From assembly GCA_964653285.1 (NCBI GenBank), contig CAZZEX010000017.1:4139-68138 (forward strand): a stretch of DNA of 64,000 nt, written 5' to 3'. The stretch's first letter is position 1, and every line of letters starts with the position of its first letter. Under the pieces are notes generated by a model that saw nothing but the letters and a program-made list of their open reading frames with translations, did no database searches and had not been told where the DNA came from. This document shows, piece by piece, positions 1 to 8,945 of the stretch. Position numbers and translations under genes: made by a program. This stretch comes from CAZZEX01 sp964653285 (lineage in GTDB: Bacteria; Chloroflexota; Anaerolineae; B4-G1).

Positions 1-906
1 ATCAGAATGTACCTTTCCAACGGTATGGGGCTCTCCTTCCGCTTCGTTGAGCGACGGGAGGTGGCACCAAACGAGGCGGGCGTTTTTGAGCAGACTCGAC
101 CTCGCTTGACGCTGATCCTGGAAAGGGAGGGGGGGGCCTGGCAAATCGCCACAGCCGACTACGTTGCCGAGACGGAGGCAGTTCAGCCGCCCTCCGGGAC
201 GCTGGCCCAACTGGGCCAGCCAGTGCACGTGGGCGACGCGCAGGTGACGGTCATCAGGGGTTACGCCGAGCGCAGCGGGCCCGACCTCCTCCCTGGGACG
301 ATGTACTACCTGGTGGAGTTCTCGGTCGAAAACGTAGGTACGGTGCCACTGGACCCCAGCGCTTTCGCCATGCAGTTGCAGGATGGCGCGGGGGTCCGGT
401 ACCTGCTTTCGCCCGTGGCTAGCGCCGCCGGGGAGCACGGCCCGCTCGGTGGCGAGATTGAGCCCGATGCTACAGTGCAAGGCACGGCTGGCTACCTGGT
501 GCCGGAGACGCTCGCTGGCCCCGCGCTCATCTGGACCTTTAGCCCGTGGCCCGGTTCGGAGTTGCGAGCCAGTGTGAGCATCCCCTACGAAGCAGAGGAA
601 GAGCCGGTCTCGGGCGGCCAAGCCGAGGTGACCATCACCGACGTCTTCTTCAGCGGCGATGGCGCCGTGCTGGTCATCGAGGGAGAGGTGCAAAACTCGG
701 GGGCTGGGCCGCTCACAGTGGAGTTGAGCGACATCAGCCTCACTTCCAGCGCCGGGATGAGCGACCTGCGTATGGCGGCCCCGCCGCTACCCTGGACAGT
801 TCAGCCTGACCAGATGCAAGTGATCGAACTCCAGTACGAAAGGCCCGGTGCTTCAACCGCGCTGCTGATGCTGCTGGGATACTCCTTCGAGATCCGGGGA
901 TTGTAG
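1..906 (+). CDS. 5'-truncated DUF4352-like protein
   Basis: The frame is open to the left edge, so the first ATG at 7 is probably internal. The first ~55 residues (ending GGAWQIATADYV) look like the tail of an NTF2/SnoaL-like fold, which supports a missing N-terminus. Residues ~65-185 resemble a DUF4352/telokin-like beta-sandwich: a GQPVHVGDAQVTV start, then MYYLVEFSVENVG and a late hydrophobic strand. A second sandwich-like segment (VTITDVFFSGDGAVLVIEGE) follows. DUF4352 proteins are usually exported or lipid-anchored; the signal peptide would lie outside the window. No enzymatic residues are evident. The gene converges on ribF, with only word-like repeats (cagccgtcagcagtcagc) between them. 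Function unknown; the fold assignment is an inference from strand pattern. Confidence 0.6.
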   Translation: MRMYLSNGMGLSFRFVERREVAPNEAGVFEQTRPRLTLILEREGGAWQIATADYVAETEAVQPPSGTLAQLGQPVHVGDAQVTVIRGYAERSGPDLLPGTMYYLVEFSVENVGTVPLDPSAFAMQLQDGAGVRYLLSPVASAAGEHGPLGGEIEPDATVQGTAGYLVPETLAGPALIWTFSPWPGSELRASVSIPYEAEEEPVSGGQAEVTITDVFFSGDGAVLVIEGEVQNSGAGPLTVELSDISLTSSAGMSDLRMAAPPLPWTVQPDQMQVIELQYERPGASTALLMLLGYSFEIRGL

Positions 907-971
907 TAGGTTAACAGTTAGCCATCAGCCGTCAGCAGTCAGCATCTCTCGGCAGCCGGTCGTTTTACGCA

Positions 972-1940
972 TCACGTTTCACGCACCGCGAGGATACCCC
1001 GCGCCTGGGCGATATCGTCGTGGATCTGCACCACCAGTGCGTTGACGGTGGGGAAGGTCAGTTCGTCTCGCAGACGGGCGACGAAGTCGAGCGCTAATAC
1101 CTGGTCATAGAGGTCAGCGTCGAAGTCCAGCAGGTGAGCCTCGACGACCAGCATTTGCCCGTCAGAGGTCCCGCCAAAGGTTGGACGGATGCCAACGTTG
1201 GTCACCGCCGGGTGCGTCCCCAGATGCTCGGTGTGTGCCAGGCAGGTGTAGACCCCATTGGCGGGGATCAACCGCCCGGGCGGGGGGGAGGTGTTGGCCG
1301 TGGGCACTCCGATGCTGCGGCCCCGCCCACATCCGTGGACGATGACGCCCGCCAGCCGGTAGGGACGGCCCAGGCAACCCGTTGCCTGGGAGACGTCTCC
1401 CGCATGCAACGCGGCCCGCACGCGACTGCTGCTTACCAGGCCTCCCTCCCACATCAGCGGCTCGACGATGTGCACGGTGAATCCACGCTCTGCCCCTAAG
1501 CGCCGCAGAAACGAGATGTCCCCCTCGCGTCGGTAGCCAATCGTGAACTCGGGGCCGCCCCACAACTGGGTCAGGTGGAGGTGACGTATCAATGCCTCGA
1601 CGAAATCGGTGGCCGAGGTGTGGGCTGTGACTGGCGTGAAGGGGAGCACGACCAGGACGTCAAGTCCTAACACAGCCAGTAACTCGGCACGCTCCTCCAC
1701 CGTCGTCAGCAGCGGTGGAGGCTCGTAGCCCAGCGTGGTCGCCGGGTGCGGGTCGAAGGTGAGGGCGACAGCGACGTTGTGGGTCGAGTGGGCCGCCTCC
1801 GCCATACTGGTGATGAGTTGCTGGTGGCCCCGGTGGACGCCGTCGAAGACGCCGATGGTCACATATCCCTCCCCAGCCCCCTCTTTCAGGGGGGAGAGGA
1901 GATGGGCCTGCGCCAGATGGTGGATGACATGCATCGCCAT
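972..1940 (-). CDS. ribF: Bifunctional riboflavin kinase/FAD synthetase
   Basis: The protein phosphorylates riboflavin to FMN and adenylates FMN to FAD in the cytoplasm. The N-terminal FAD synthetase nucleotidyltransferase motif GVFDGVHRGHQ is at residues 30-40, and the flavokinase motif IGVPTAN is near residue 210. The length of 322 residues is normal for the family. It is the last gene of the nusA-truB-ribF operon and starts 2 bases after the truB stop. ATG at 1940 is used; a second ATG two codons on is possible. Residues ~14-25 (LLSPLKEGAGEGY) are encoded by a GC palindrome of the same type as the intergenic repeats of this window, inserted just ahead of the nucleotide-binding motif; catalytic residues are intact. 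Confidence 0.93.
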   Translation of the reverse strand: MAMHVIHHLAQAHLLSPLKEGAGEGYVTIGVFDGVHRGHQQLITSMAEAAHSTHNVAVALTFDPHPATTLGYEPPPLLTTVEERAELLAVLGLDVLVVLPFTPVTAHTSATDFVEALIRHLHLTQLWGGPEFTIGYRREGDISFLRRLGAERGFTVHIVEPLMWEGGLVSSSRVRAALHAGDVSQATGCLGRPYRLAGVIVHGCGRGRSIGVPTANTSPPPGRLIPANGVYTCLAHTEHLGTHPAVTNVGIRPTFGGTSDGQMLVVEAHLLDFDADLYDQVLALDFVARLRDELTFPTVNALVVQIHDDIAQARGILAVRET

Positions 1941-1942
1941 AC

Positions 1943-2923
1943 TCAGAAAAAGCGCTCCGGTCCCTCGACAGGCCCTTCGTCAGGTTCAGGGCGCGGCTCA
2001 GGGCAGCGCGCGCAGAACACCTTGCGAGGTCGCCAGACGTCGGCTGCCGGATCGTATGCCACGAGCGCCAGGAAGGTCCCACCAGGTCCGTAGGCGCGGG
2101 TCAGGCCCACCCCTACCCCCCCCCAGCCCCCCCCTCCAGGGGGGGGAGGGATCGCCTGCCCCAAGCAGAGCCGCCGCGCTGCGTCTGCGTCCAGGTGTAG
2201 CGCCGGGAAGCGGGTCAGCGCCGCGTCTATCGGATACAGCAGGTCGGGCCAGCGGCCCTCAGAGGCCGCCTGGGCGAACTCCTCCAACGTGACGGTGTCC
2301 TCCAGGCGGAAATCACCGCTTGCCAGGCGGGTCAGTCCGGTGAGGTGGGCCCCACAGCCGAGGATCTGTCCCAGATCGTGGGCCAGCGTGCGCACGTAGG
2401 TCCCCGGCGAGCAGGCCACCTCCAGCGCGCACTCTGGCGGCTCCCAGGCGGTCAACTCCAGACGATAAATCTCCACCTGGCGGGCCTTGAGAAGAGAAAG
2501 TCGTTTTACCTCGGCACCTCGACGTGCCAGCCGATGAAGCGGCGTGCCCTTGTGCTTGAGCGCTGAATATGCCGGCGGCACCTGCGTGATCGTGCCCCGG
2601 AAGCGCGCCAGCGATCCCTCGACCTGAGCGCGGCGCACCTCAACCGGTGCTTCCGCCACTACTCGCCCTTCGGCGTCGTAAGTATCGGTGGTGATTCCCA
2701 GCCGCGCGCGGGCGCGATAGGTCTTCTGCCCGGCCATCAGGTACTCGGTCACGCGAGTGGCCCGTCCGATGCAGACGAGTAACACGCCGGTCGCCAGCGG
2801 ATCGAGCGTGCCGGCGTGGCCCACGCGGCGGATACCGGTCAGTGCACGGACGCGATCTACGACGTCGTGAGAGGTCGGGCCGCAGGGCTTGTTGAGGTTG
2901 AGGATTCCATCGGGCATGGGCAT
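1943..2923 (-). CDS. truB: tRNA pseudouridine(55) synthase
   Basis: TruB makes pseudouridine 55 in the T-loop of tRNAs. The protein starts MPMPDGILNLNKP, typical of the family, and carries the catalytic motif GHAGTLDPLATGVL with the nucleophile Asp at residue 41. The frame extends upstream of 2923, but that part overlaps nrnA and is not family-like, so the ATG at 2923 (or 2917) just after nrnA is chosen; about 326 residues result. Two oddities sit in the C-terminal PUA-like part. Residues ~258-272 are a Gly/Pro run encoded by a GC palindrome at 2108-2150, and the final residues (PEPDEGPVEGPE) come from a second short repeat word. It is followed by ribF with a 19-base gap or less. Confidence 0.92.
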   Translation of the reverse strand: MPMPDGILNLNKPCGPTSHDVVDRVRALTGIRRVGHAGTLDPLATGVLLVCIGRATRVTEYLMAGQKTYRARARLGITTDTYDAEGRVVAEAPVEVRRAQVEGSLARFRGTITQVPPAYSALKHKGTPLHRLARRGAEVKRLSLLKARQVEIYRLELTAWEPPECALEVACSPGTYVRTLAHDLGQILGCGAHLTGLTRLASGDFRLEDTVTLEEFAQAASEGRWPDLLYPIDAALTRFPALHLDADAARRLCLGQAIPPPPGGGGWGGVGVGLTRAYGPGGTFLALVAYDPAADVWRPRKVFCARCPEPRPEPDEGPVEGPERFF

Positions 2924-2961
2924 ACCGCCGTGAAACGTAGAGCACAAAACGTAACTGCGCC

Positions 2962-4014
2962 TTATACATTGCGTCTTGTGGCTCTCGTGTGGCGCTGGCG
3001 GGCCAGATCGGCCTGAAGTGCAACCAACACCTGGGCCCGGGCCTTCTCCAGCGGTCCGGGGAGGGTGCAACCGGCGGCGAGGGCGTGACCACCCCCACCG
3101 AGGACGAGCGCCACGTGTCCGACGTCGAAGCCGGGCACGGCGCGTAATCCGACCTCGACGTGACCGTCCTCACGCTCGACGAAGACGACAGCAGCGTCAG
3201 CGTCGTCGGCGCTGATGAGAAAACTGACCAGTCCGGCGTCTCCATTGCCCGTGTAGCCCGCCGCACGACGCATCGCTGGTGTGATACTGGTCCAGATCAC
3301 ACGACCTTTGACCTGCAACTGGGCGAGTGCCACCCCCCACAGGTGGATCGCAGTGGTGGAACGGCGGTCAAGCCCGTGACGCGTGATAGAGGGGAGTGAG
3401 GCCCCGGCTTTCATCAACCGGAGTGTGGCTTCCATTACCTGGATAGTGACGTTGCTGGTGCGGAAACCGCGCGTGTCGGTGACAATGCCAGTCAGCAGGC
3501 AGGTAGCCAGTTCAGCATCTAGCGGGATGGCCATATAGTCCAGCAGCCGTAACACGACTTCGGCAGTGGACGAGGCGTGAGGGTCCACCAGGTTGACAAT
3601 GCCGAAACACAGATTGGTCAGATGGTGGTCAATGTTGAGCAGTGGCGTGCTCCCGAAAGCTGGCATCTGTGTAAAGTGACCGAGTCGCTCCAGGTCGGAA
3701 CAGTCGAGGGAGATGACGAGGTCAAAGGTGGCACTGGTGTCTTGCACTATGGCCTCGGCACCGGGGATGTAGTTGAACCGGGCAGGGACAGGGTCTGAGC
3801 AGGCCATGGTTGGCTCCAGGCCCTCCTGACGCAAGGCCCGGCCCAGGCCCGTCAGGCTACCGATGGCGTCCCCGTCAGGAGCAACGTGGCATATCAGCAG
3901 GGGACAGTGGGCTGACTGGATGAGTTGGCTACCCTGCTTGAGCGTTGCGATCTTCTTCTTCTTCTTCGTCACTGAATCCCAATTCGTTGAGGATGCTGGC
4001 GATGTGTTCACCAC
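2962..4014 (-). CDS. nrnA: DHH/DHHA1 phosphoesterase, NrnA-like oligoribonuclease/pAp phosphatase
   Basis: This DHH-family enzyme degrades very short RNAs (nano-RNA) and/or 3'-phosphoadenosine 5'-phosphate. Visible metal-binding motifs are HVAPDGDAIGS near residue 43, an SLDCSD segment, and the signature NIDHH; the DHHA1 domain ends with GGGGHALAAG. The length (~336-350) is normal. It sits between rbfA and truB, the usual position in Firmicutes and Chloroflexota. The start is uncertain: GTG at 4014 overlaps rbfA by 86 bases, while GTG at 3972 gives a shorter overlap. The N-terminal KKKKK run is translated from the same DNA that encodes the acidic EEEEE tail of RbfA in another frame. Confidence 0.88.
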   Translation of the reverse strand: MVNTSPASSTNWDSVTKKKKKIATLKQGSQLIQSAHCPLLICHVAPDGDAIGSLTGLGRALRQEGLEPTMACSDPVPARFNYIPGAEAIVQDTSATFDLVISLDCSDLERLGHFTQMPAFGSTPLLNIDHHLTNLCFGIVNLVDPHASSTAEVVLRLLDYMAIPLDAELATCLLTGIVTDTRGFRTSNVTIQVMEATLRLMKAGASLPSITRHGLDRRSTTAIHLWGVALAQLQVKGRVIWTSITPAMRRAAGYTGNGDAGLVSFLISADDADAAVVFVEREDGHVEVGLRAVPGFDVGHVALVLGGGGHALAAGCTLPGPLEKARAQVLVALQADLARQRHTRATRRNV

Positions 4015-4309
4015 GTTCCAGCGAGGGATCGTAGTGGAAGACTAGTTCTGGGGTGTTGCGTAATCGTAACCGGTGGCCCAACTCGCGCCTCAGCCAGCCA
4101 GCCGCGCTCTCCAGGCCGGCCTGTGCCTCCGCTCGCGCCTCGGCTCCGCCCAACACGCTGAAGTATACGTCGGCGCGGATGGCGTCCGGCGTGACTGTCA
4201 CGTCGGTGATGGTAACCATTTGCAGGCGCGGGTCGTTGACTTTCCGCTCCAGAAGGTCTGTCAGGCGAGTGCGGATCAGGTCAGAGACCCGGCGTTGATA
4301 TCTCTTCAT
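3929..4309 (-). CDS. rbfA: Ribosome-binding factor A
   Basis: RbfA binds the immature 30S subunit near the 5' end of 16S rRNA and aids maturation and cold growth. The KH-like fold is recognisable from MKRYQRRVSDLIRTRL, the NDPRLQMVTITDV segment and the strand ADVYFSVLG; 126 residues is typical. The C-terminus carries a short acidic EEEEED run. It lies between infB (34 bases upstream, with a perfect hairpin in the gap) and nrnA (overlapping), the standard order for this operon. Confidence 0.93.
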   Translation of the reverse strand: MKRYQRRVSDLIRTRLTDLLERKVNDPRLQMVTITDVTVTPDAIRADVYFSVLGGAEARAEAQAGLESAAGWLRRELGHRLRLRNTPELVFHYDPSLERGEHIASILNELGFSDEEEEEDRNAQAG

Positions 4310-4320
4310 TGGAATCCAGA

Positions 4321-4352
4321 AACCTTTAGGGTTTCGGAAAACCCTAAAGGTT
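4321..4352. repeat. Perfect 14-bp inverted repeat at the infB stop
   Basis: The arms 4321-4334 and 4339-4352 are perfectly complementary with a CGGA loop. The hairpin overlaps the infB stop codon and fills the infB-rbfA gap. There is no U tract after it in the transcription direction, and the operon continues, so a terminator role is unlikely. A hairpin of the same plan (AACC..GGGTTT, short loop, AAACCC..GGTT) lies at 49839-49865. Confidence 0.75.
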
Positions 4353-6143
4353 TTCCTGCCGTTCCTTCACGTAGAATTGGATCATGTCACCGATGGCAAA
4401 GTCCTGGAAGTCCTCCAGTCCCACCCCGCACTCGAAGCCCGTTCGCACTTCGCGCACGTCCTTTTCGAACCGCTTGAGCGACCCAATGTGGCCGTCATGC
4501 AGTTGCTCCTCGCCCCGGAAGACCCGCGCGCGGGCGTTGCGCCGCGCTTCTCCCTGGCGAACGTAACACCCGGCCACGACGCCGACCTTGGGGACCTTGA
4601 AGGTAGCCCGTACCTCGGCCGCACCCACTACCACATCTACATAAGAGGGCTCCAGAAGCCCCTTGAGGGCCTTGTCCACCTCATCTATCAGCTTGTAGAT
4701 TATGTCGTAAGTACGGATGTCTACACCCTCATTCTCCGCCAGGCGGCGGGCGGCAGGATCGGGTTGCACCTGGAAGCCGATGACGATAGCGTGGGAAGCG
4801 ATGGCCAGGTTGATGTCCGATTCGCTGATATGACCCGCAGCGGCGTGTATGACGTTGACCTTCAGGTCCTCGCCGCCCAGTTTCTCTAGCGAACTGACGA
4901 TGGGCTCAATGGAACCCTGGACGTCGGTCTTGACGATCAGGTTGAGTTCCTTGACCTGCCCGGCCTGAATGCGGCTGGAGAAGTCATCGAGGGTGAAGGT
5001 CTTGACCGGGGCGGCGGTCCTGGCGGTCTGGTCTTCCTTGCGCCTGGCGACGATGGCCCGCGCGGTGCGCTCGTCCGGCACGACCTTGAACATCTCTCCT
5101 GCCTGGGGCACGCCGGATAGGCCCAGGATCATAACTGGCGTCGAGGGTGGCGCTTCCTGAATGGGACGCCCGGCCTCATCGAGCATCTTGCGCACGTGGC
5201 CGTGGGCCAGGCCAGCCACTACGGTGTCGCCCACGCGCAACGTGCCGTTCTGCACCAGCACGGTGGCGGTCGCGCCATGGGTGCGCTCCAGTCGCCCCTC
5301 CAATACCGTGCCCACTGCGGCCCGATCGGGGTTGGCCTTGATCTCCGTAGAATCCGCGACGAGCAGGATGGCCTCCAGCAGGTCATCCAGGCCAGTTTCC
5401 TTCTTCGCCGAGACGAGGACACACAGCGTGGTTCCTCCCCAATCGTCAGGGGTCAGGCCCATTTCGGCTAACTGTTGCTTCACCATTTCTGGTTGGGCAG
5501 TGCGTTTATCTATTTTGTTGACAGCAACGACGATGGGGACGCGAGCCGCGCGGGCGTGGTTGATGGCTTCGATAGTCTGTGGCATCACGCCATCGTCGGC
5601 GGCCACGACTAACACGGCGATGTCGGTGGTGTGAGCACCTCGGGCGCGCATCGCGGTAAAGGCCTCGTGGCCTGGGGTGTCAAGGAAGGTGATACTGCGC
5701 TCGTCGTGTTCGACCTGGTGGGCCCCAATGTGCTGTGTGATCCCTCCAGCCTCACCGGCCACCACGTCGGTGTGGCGAATGGCGTCCAGCAGTGAGGTCT
5801 TACCGTGATCCACGTGGCCCAGGACGGTGACAACCGGGGGGCGTATCCTGAGTTTCGCCGGGTCTTCGTTGGCGTAAAGACGTTCCCAGAGCAACGTCAG
5901 CCCCTCTTCGGCGCCTTCCTCAGAGATAAACGGCGTCTCCTCTCTGGGCTCGAACCCCATCTCCTGGGCTACGATAGCGGCCGTCTCGTAGTCTATCTGC
6001 TGGTTGATGTTCGCCATGACACCAGCGTTCATCAGTTCTTTGATCACGACGATAGGGCTGACGTCCATCCGTTCGGCCAACTGACGCACTGTCAGGAAGT
6101 CCGGAATCTCGACCACACGCTTTTCCTGTACCTGTTCACTCAT
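4344..6143 (-). CDS. infB: Translation initiation factor IF-2
   Basis: IF-2 is the GTPase that places initiator tRNA on the 30S subunit and drives subunit joining. The G1 motif GHVDHGKT is at residues 109-116, followed by the G3 DTPGHEAF and G4 NKID motifs, then the beta-barrel domains and C2 initiator-tRNA domain. The start MSEQVQEKRVVE at 6143 has a purine-rich upstream sequence and overlaps the ylxR stop by 8 bases. A start 10 codons upstream is possible but would overlap ylxR further. At ~599 residues this is a short IF-2 with only one IF2_N module before the G domain, as often seen in Chloroflexota. Located in the nusA operon. Confidence 0.95.
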   Translation of the reverse strand: MSEQVQEKRVVEIPDFLTVRQLAERMDVSPIVVIKELMNAGVMANINQQIDYETAAIVAQEMGFEPREETPFISEEGAEEGLTLLWERLYANEDPAKLRIRPPVVTVLGHVDHGKTSLLDAIRHTDVVAGEAGGITQHIGAHQVEHDERSITFLDTPGHEAFTAMRARGAHTTDIAVLVVAADDGVMPQTIEAINHARAARVPIVVAVNKIDKRTAQPEMVKQQLAEMGLTPDDWGGTTLCVLVSAKKETGLDDLLEAILLVADSTEIKANPDRAAVGTVLEGRLERTHGATATVLVQNGTLRVGDTVVAGLAHGHVRKMLDEAGRPIQEAPPSTPVMILGLSGVPQAGEMFKVVPDERTARAIVARRKEDQTARTAAPVKTFTLDDFSSRIQAGQVKELNLIVKTDVQGSIEPIVSSLEKLGGEDLKVNVIHAAAGHISESDINLAIASHAIVIGFQVQPDPAARRLAENEGVDIRTYDIIYKLIDEVDKALKGLLEPSYVDVVVGAAEVRATFKVPKVGVVAGCYVRQGEARRNARARVFRGEEQLHDGHIGSLKRFEKDVREVRTGFECGVGLEDFQDFAIGDMIQFYVKERQENL

Positions 6144-6495
6144 CTCTACTCGCTCCCTTTGCTGCTTCCTCACTCTCCTCGGACTCCGTCGCCAGGAGTT
6201 GAGGCAACCTGGCCGCGTACTCCCGCAACTGGGCTTCGGTCTCAGCCGTCAATGTCACCTTCAGCACCCGCTCCAGTTGCCGCCGTGCCAGCGCTGTCTC
6301 CCAGCAAGCACGTTGGCGGCAGAGGTAAGCCCCTCGTCCACTACGCTTGCCCGTCTCGTCCACCATCACCGTACCCTTGGCCCCGGTTGAAGAAAGGCGC
6401 ACAATGCGCACTAACTCCCGCTTGGGCCGTACCATACGGCAGGCAACACAGGTGCGCTGTGGGATGTGCTTGCGTCGCTGAGGCCGTTTGCCCAT
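6136..6495 (-). CDS. ylxR: YlxR/RnpM-family RNA-binding protein
   Basis: YlxR (DUF448) is a small basic protein; in Bacillus it modulates RNase P (RnpM). The signature CVACRMVRPKRELVRIVR and the GRGAYLC motif are present. The frame extends upstream, but that part overlaps nusA and is not family-like, so ATG at 6493-6495 (MGKRPQRRK) is chosen, giving 119 residues. The C-terminal ~20 residues are Glu/Ser-rich. It lies between nusA and infB, the conserved position of this family. Confidence 0.88.
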   Translation of the reverse strand: MGKRPQRRKHIPQRTCVACRMVRPKRELVRIVRLSSTGAKGTVMVDETGKRSGRGAYLCRQRACWETALARRQLERVLKVTLTAETEAQLREYAARLPQLLATESEESEEAAKGASRDE

Positions 6496-6502
6496 ACAGT
6501 CG

Positions 6503-8515
6503 CTACTCCGAAAACTCGTCCCATTCTTCCATGCCCTGGTCTCTCTTGCGCCGGCGACGGGCGACGAGCATGCCCAACTCTTCGTCGTAGACCAGTTCCA
6601 GGCGGCGGCGGCGCTCCCGCTTGTGCTCCTCTTCAAGTTTAACTTCTATTTCCTCTTCCTCGAAGAGGGGTTCTGGGGCCTCCACCACGACCGGCACCTC
6701 TTCGGCCATACCTTCCTCCGCCAGTGCTTCCTTAACGGCCTCCGGGGAGACCTGTGGTGTGGCTGCTGCTTCCTCTGCAACTGTGACCGGCGCTGCCTCA
6801 ACGACCTCTGGCGCTTCGGCCTCCCGGGCAATCTGTGGCCTCGCCTCCTCTACAACTCCTGCAACTTCCATCGGCGCTTCAGGGGCTGGCCCAGCGGGCA
6901 GCGGTGCCTCTACCTCTGCCTCCGCGGCGGCTTCCTCTTCGGCAGGAGCGGCCTCCTCGACCTCCGGCAAGGCCAACACTTCAATGCACTGTTTGACCTC
7001 GGCCAGACTCTTGGGACCGATGCCGTCCAGTCTTAGCAGTCCCTCGTCTCCCTCGGCCAATCGTTCCATCACCTCCCCAAGAGTCGCCAACTCAGCTCGC
7101 TCCAGGTGGCCCAGCACCCGTGTGCTGAGGCCTATCTCGGTCAGTGGAATCTCGTGGGCGCGGGGTGGGATGCGGGCGCGGGCGGCCTCGACGGTCGCAC
7201 GGCGCTCAGCCTTCGCGGCCTCAATGGCTGCACGGCGGGCCGCTTCCTCTGCCACAAGACGCGCTCGTTTAGCATTGCGGATCGAAGCATAGTAACCTCG
7301 AACATCTTCGATCACCTGCCGCATGGCGAGCAGTTCTCCACTGTTGTAAGGCAGCCTCTCTTGCTCGTGCTGCCGCAGGGTGCTAGCGACATTGGGAAGC
7401 AACTCCGCCACCGGACCTAGCGCGGGTAGAACGTTGGGATCCTCGTTCACCCGCCGCAATGCCCAGGTGGCCGCCTCGGTGACTCCCTGGATGTCAATGC
7501 GCCAACCGGTCAGTTTTGCTGCCAACCGGGCATTCTGCCCGGCCCGCCCGATGGCCAGCGAGAGTTGGTCATCGGGCACGACCACACTGGCGGTCTTTCC
7601 CTCGACCGGACCCTCTTCCAATTGCACGCTCAACACTTTGGCCGGGCTGAGCGCCTTAGCGATGAAAGCGGCCGCGTCGGGGCTCCACTCGATGATGTCA
7701 ATCTTCTCCCCGCCCAGTTCGTTGACAATGGACTGGATGCGCACGCCACGCATGCCGACGCAGGCTCCCACCGGGTCCACTCCGGGCTGGCGGGCGACTA
7801 CGGCGACCTTGGAGCGGGAACCCGCCTCCCGGGCGATGGCCTTGATCTCGACCGCGCCGTTAAAGATCTCGGGCACCTCCAGTTCCAGCAAGCGGCGTAA
7901 CATGTTCTTATGGCTGCGCGAGACGATGATCTGTGGTCCACGACTGGTCTTGCGGACTTCCAGCACGTAGGCTCGCAGACGCTGGTGGAGGGAGCAACGC
8001 TCACCAGGCACCTGCTGGCTGCGCGGCAAGATAGCCTCAGTGCCTTCAAGATGCAGTGTCACTACCTGTGGCTTGATGCTCTGCACTATGCCGTGGACGA
8101 TCTCTCCTTCCTGCTGGACGTAGTGCGTGTACCGCGCTTCTCGCTCAGCTTCGCGGATGCGTTGTAGGATAATCTGCTTGGCATTCTGCGCCGCAATGCG
8201 ACCGAAGTCTTTGGGGGTACTCTCGACCATCAACGCATCTCCCACTTCGGCGTTGGATTGGATGGCGCGCGCATCCGCCAGAGCAAGCTCATTTCCGGAA
8301 TCAGTGACTTCCTCTACCACCTGCTTCTCGACGAAAACACATGCCTTTCCGGTCTCCATGTCAACCTCGGCCGTAACGTTTTGGTTTGTGTTGACGCTGG
8401 CGTTACGGCGATAGGCAGACACCAGCGCCATCTGCAGGGCTTCGAGCACGACTTCCCTGGGTAGACCACGGTCGCTACAGATCTGGTTGAATGCTAGTAA
8501 GAACTCTGACTTCAT
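6503..8515 (-). CDS. nusA: Transcription termination/antitermination protein NusA with long acidic tail
   Basis: NusA binds RNA polymerase and nascent RNA to control pausing, termination and antitermination. The N-terminal domain starts MKSEFLLAFNQICSDRGLP; an S1 domain (EIVHGIVQSIKPQVVTLHL) near residue 135 and two KH domains (DPVGACVGMRGVRI; VVPDDQLSLAIGRAGQNARL) follow. A helix-hairpin-helix segment (LRLDGIGPKSLAEVK) lies near residue 480. The last ~180 residues are an Ala/Glu/Val/Pro-rich extension ending in a basic-acidic mix, making the protein 670 residues against ~350-500 for most homologues. It is the first gene of the operon; no rimP lies upstream. The upstream Shine-Dalgarno-like sequence is AGGAGAGAG. 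Confidence 0.93.
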   Translation of the reverse strand: MKSEFLLAFNQICSDRGLPREVVLEALQMALVSAYRRNASVNTNQNVTAEVDMETGKACVFVEKQVVEEVTDSGNELALADARAIQSNAEVGDALMVESTPKDFGRIAAQNAKQIILQRIREAEREARYTHYVQQEGEIVHGIVQSIKPQVVTLHLEGTEAILPRSQQVPGERCSLHQRLRAYVLEVRKTSRGPQIIVSRSHKNMLRRLLELEVPEIFNGAVEIKAIAREAGSRSKVAVVARQPGVDPVGACVGMRGVRIQSIVNELGGEKIDIIEWSPDAAAFIAKALSPAKVLSVQLEEGPVEGKTASVVVPDDQLSLAIGRAGQNARLAAKLTGWRIDIQGVTEAATWALRRVNEDPNVLPALGPVAELLPNVASTLRQHEQERLPYNSGELLAMRQVIEDVRGYYASIRNAKRARLVAEEAARRAAIEAAKAERRATVEAARARIPPRAHEIPLTEIGLSTRVLGHLERAELATLGEVMERLAEGDEGLLRLDGIGPKSLAEVKQCIEVLALPEVEEAAPAEEEAAAEAEVEAPLPAGPAPEAPMEVAGVVEEARPQIAREAEAPEVVEAAPVTVAEEAAATPQVSPEAVKEALAEEGMAEEVPVVVEAPEPLFEEEEIEVKLEEEHKRERRRRLELVYDEELGMLVARRRRKRDQGMEEWDEFSE

Positions 8516-8771
8516 CGTCTCTCTCCTACCAACGGGAGCCTATAATCCCCGTCCTGGCCATAGGCCAGAGCCGATAAGCGGCATAATAGTTAGTTATCTA
8601 TCCTCTACCTATCCTCTAACCTATCCTCGATATTCGGTTAAAACCGCCGGGCCAGTGACCGTTCGGCTAAGTTCACGGCGAAGCCCGGCGGAGTAACCAA
8701 GACAGCATGCTTCAGTGGCCGTATACAAAGAAAAGTGGGGTTTGCCCACTTCTCCCATCACGCCCATATGC
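8516..8771 (-). promoter_or_regulatory. nusA operon leader with hairpins; no rimP
   Basis: The transcript from the promoter at 8779-8807 would carry a leader of about 255 bases with no credible ORF. Near its start is a hairpin, AGTGGG-loop-CCCACT followed by TTTTC (8731-8750), which resembles the hairpin that precedes rimP in many Firmicutes operons. Next is a long GC stem (CCGCCGGG with CCCGGCGG, 8651-8694 on the plus strand) and a third stem close to nusA. Attenuation of the operon by leader structure is plausible but inferred only from these hairpins. Confidence 0.45.
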
Positions 8772-8778
8772 CGGGTAA

Positions 8779-8807
8779 ATTATAACATAGACATTATGAA
8801 CATGCAA
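8779..8807 (-). promoter_or_regulatory. Sigma-70-type promoter for the nusA operon
   Basis: On the minus strand TTGCAT (8802-8807) and TATAAT (8779-8784) are separated by exactly 17 bases. The downstream gene is nusA. The -10 is a perfect consensus. Confidence 0.75.
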
Positions 8808-8840
8808 GTAATTTCGGCCGTGGATCACTTTCTCTGTATT

Positions 8841-8868
8841 TTGTACTCGTGGCTGGTTGTGCTATAAT
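8841..8868 (+). promoter_or_regulatory. Promoter for the XRE regulator gene
   Basis: TTGTAC (8841-8846) and TATAAT (8863-8868) are 16 bases apart, with TG two bases before the -10 (TGCTATAAT). It is divergent from the nusA promoter about 40 bases away, so a regulator bound here could affect both. Confidence 0.65.
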
Positions 8869-8945
8869 CATAGGCGGTAATGACTCAGCCTCCTGTGGTC
8901 GGTCTCCTGACTGAGCCACGCAGAGGTCACAGCAGGGAGGGATTG

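Noticed and set aside
4321..4352. Terminator after infB
   Set aside because: No T run follows on the minus strand and the operon continues into rbfA.
6621..7292. Ser/Ala-rich plus-strand protein
   Set aside because: Antisense of the Ala/Glu-rich nusA tail.
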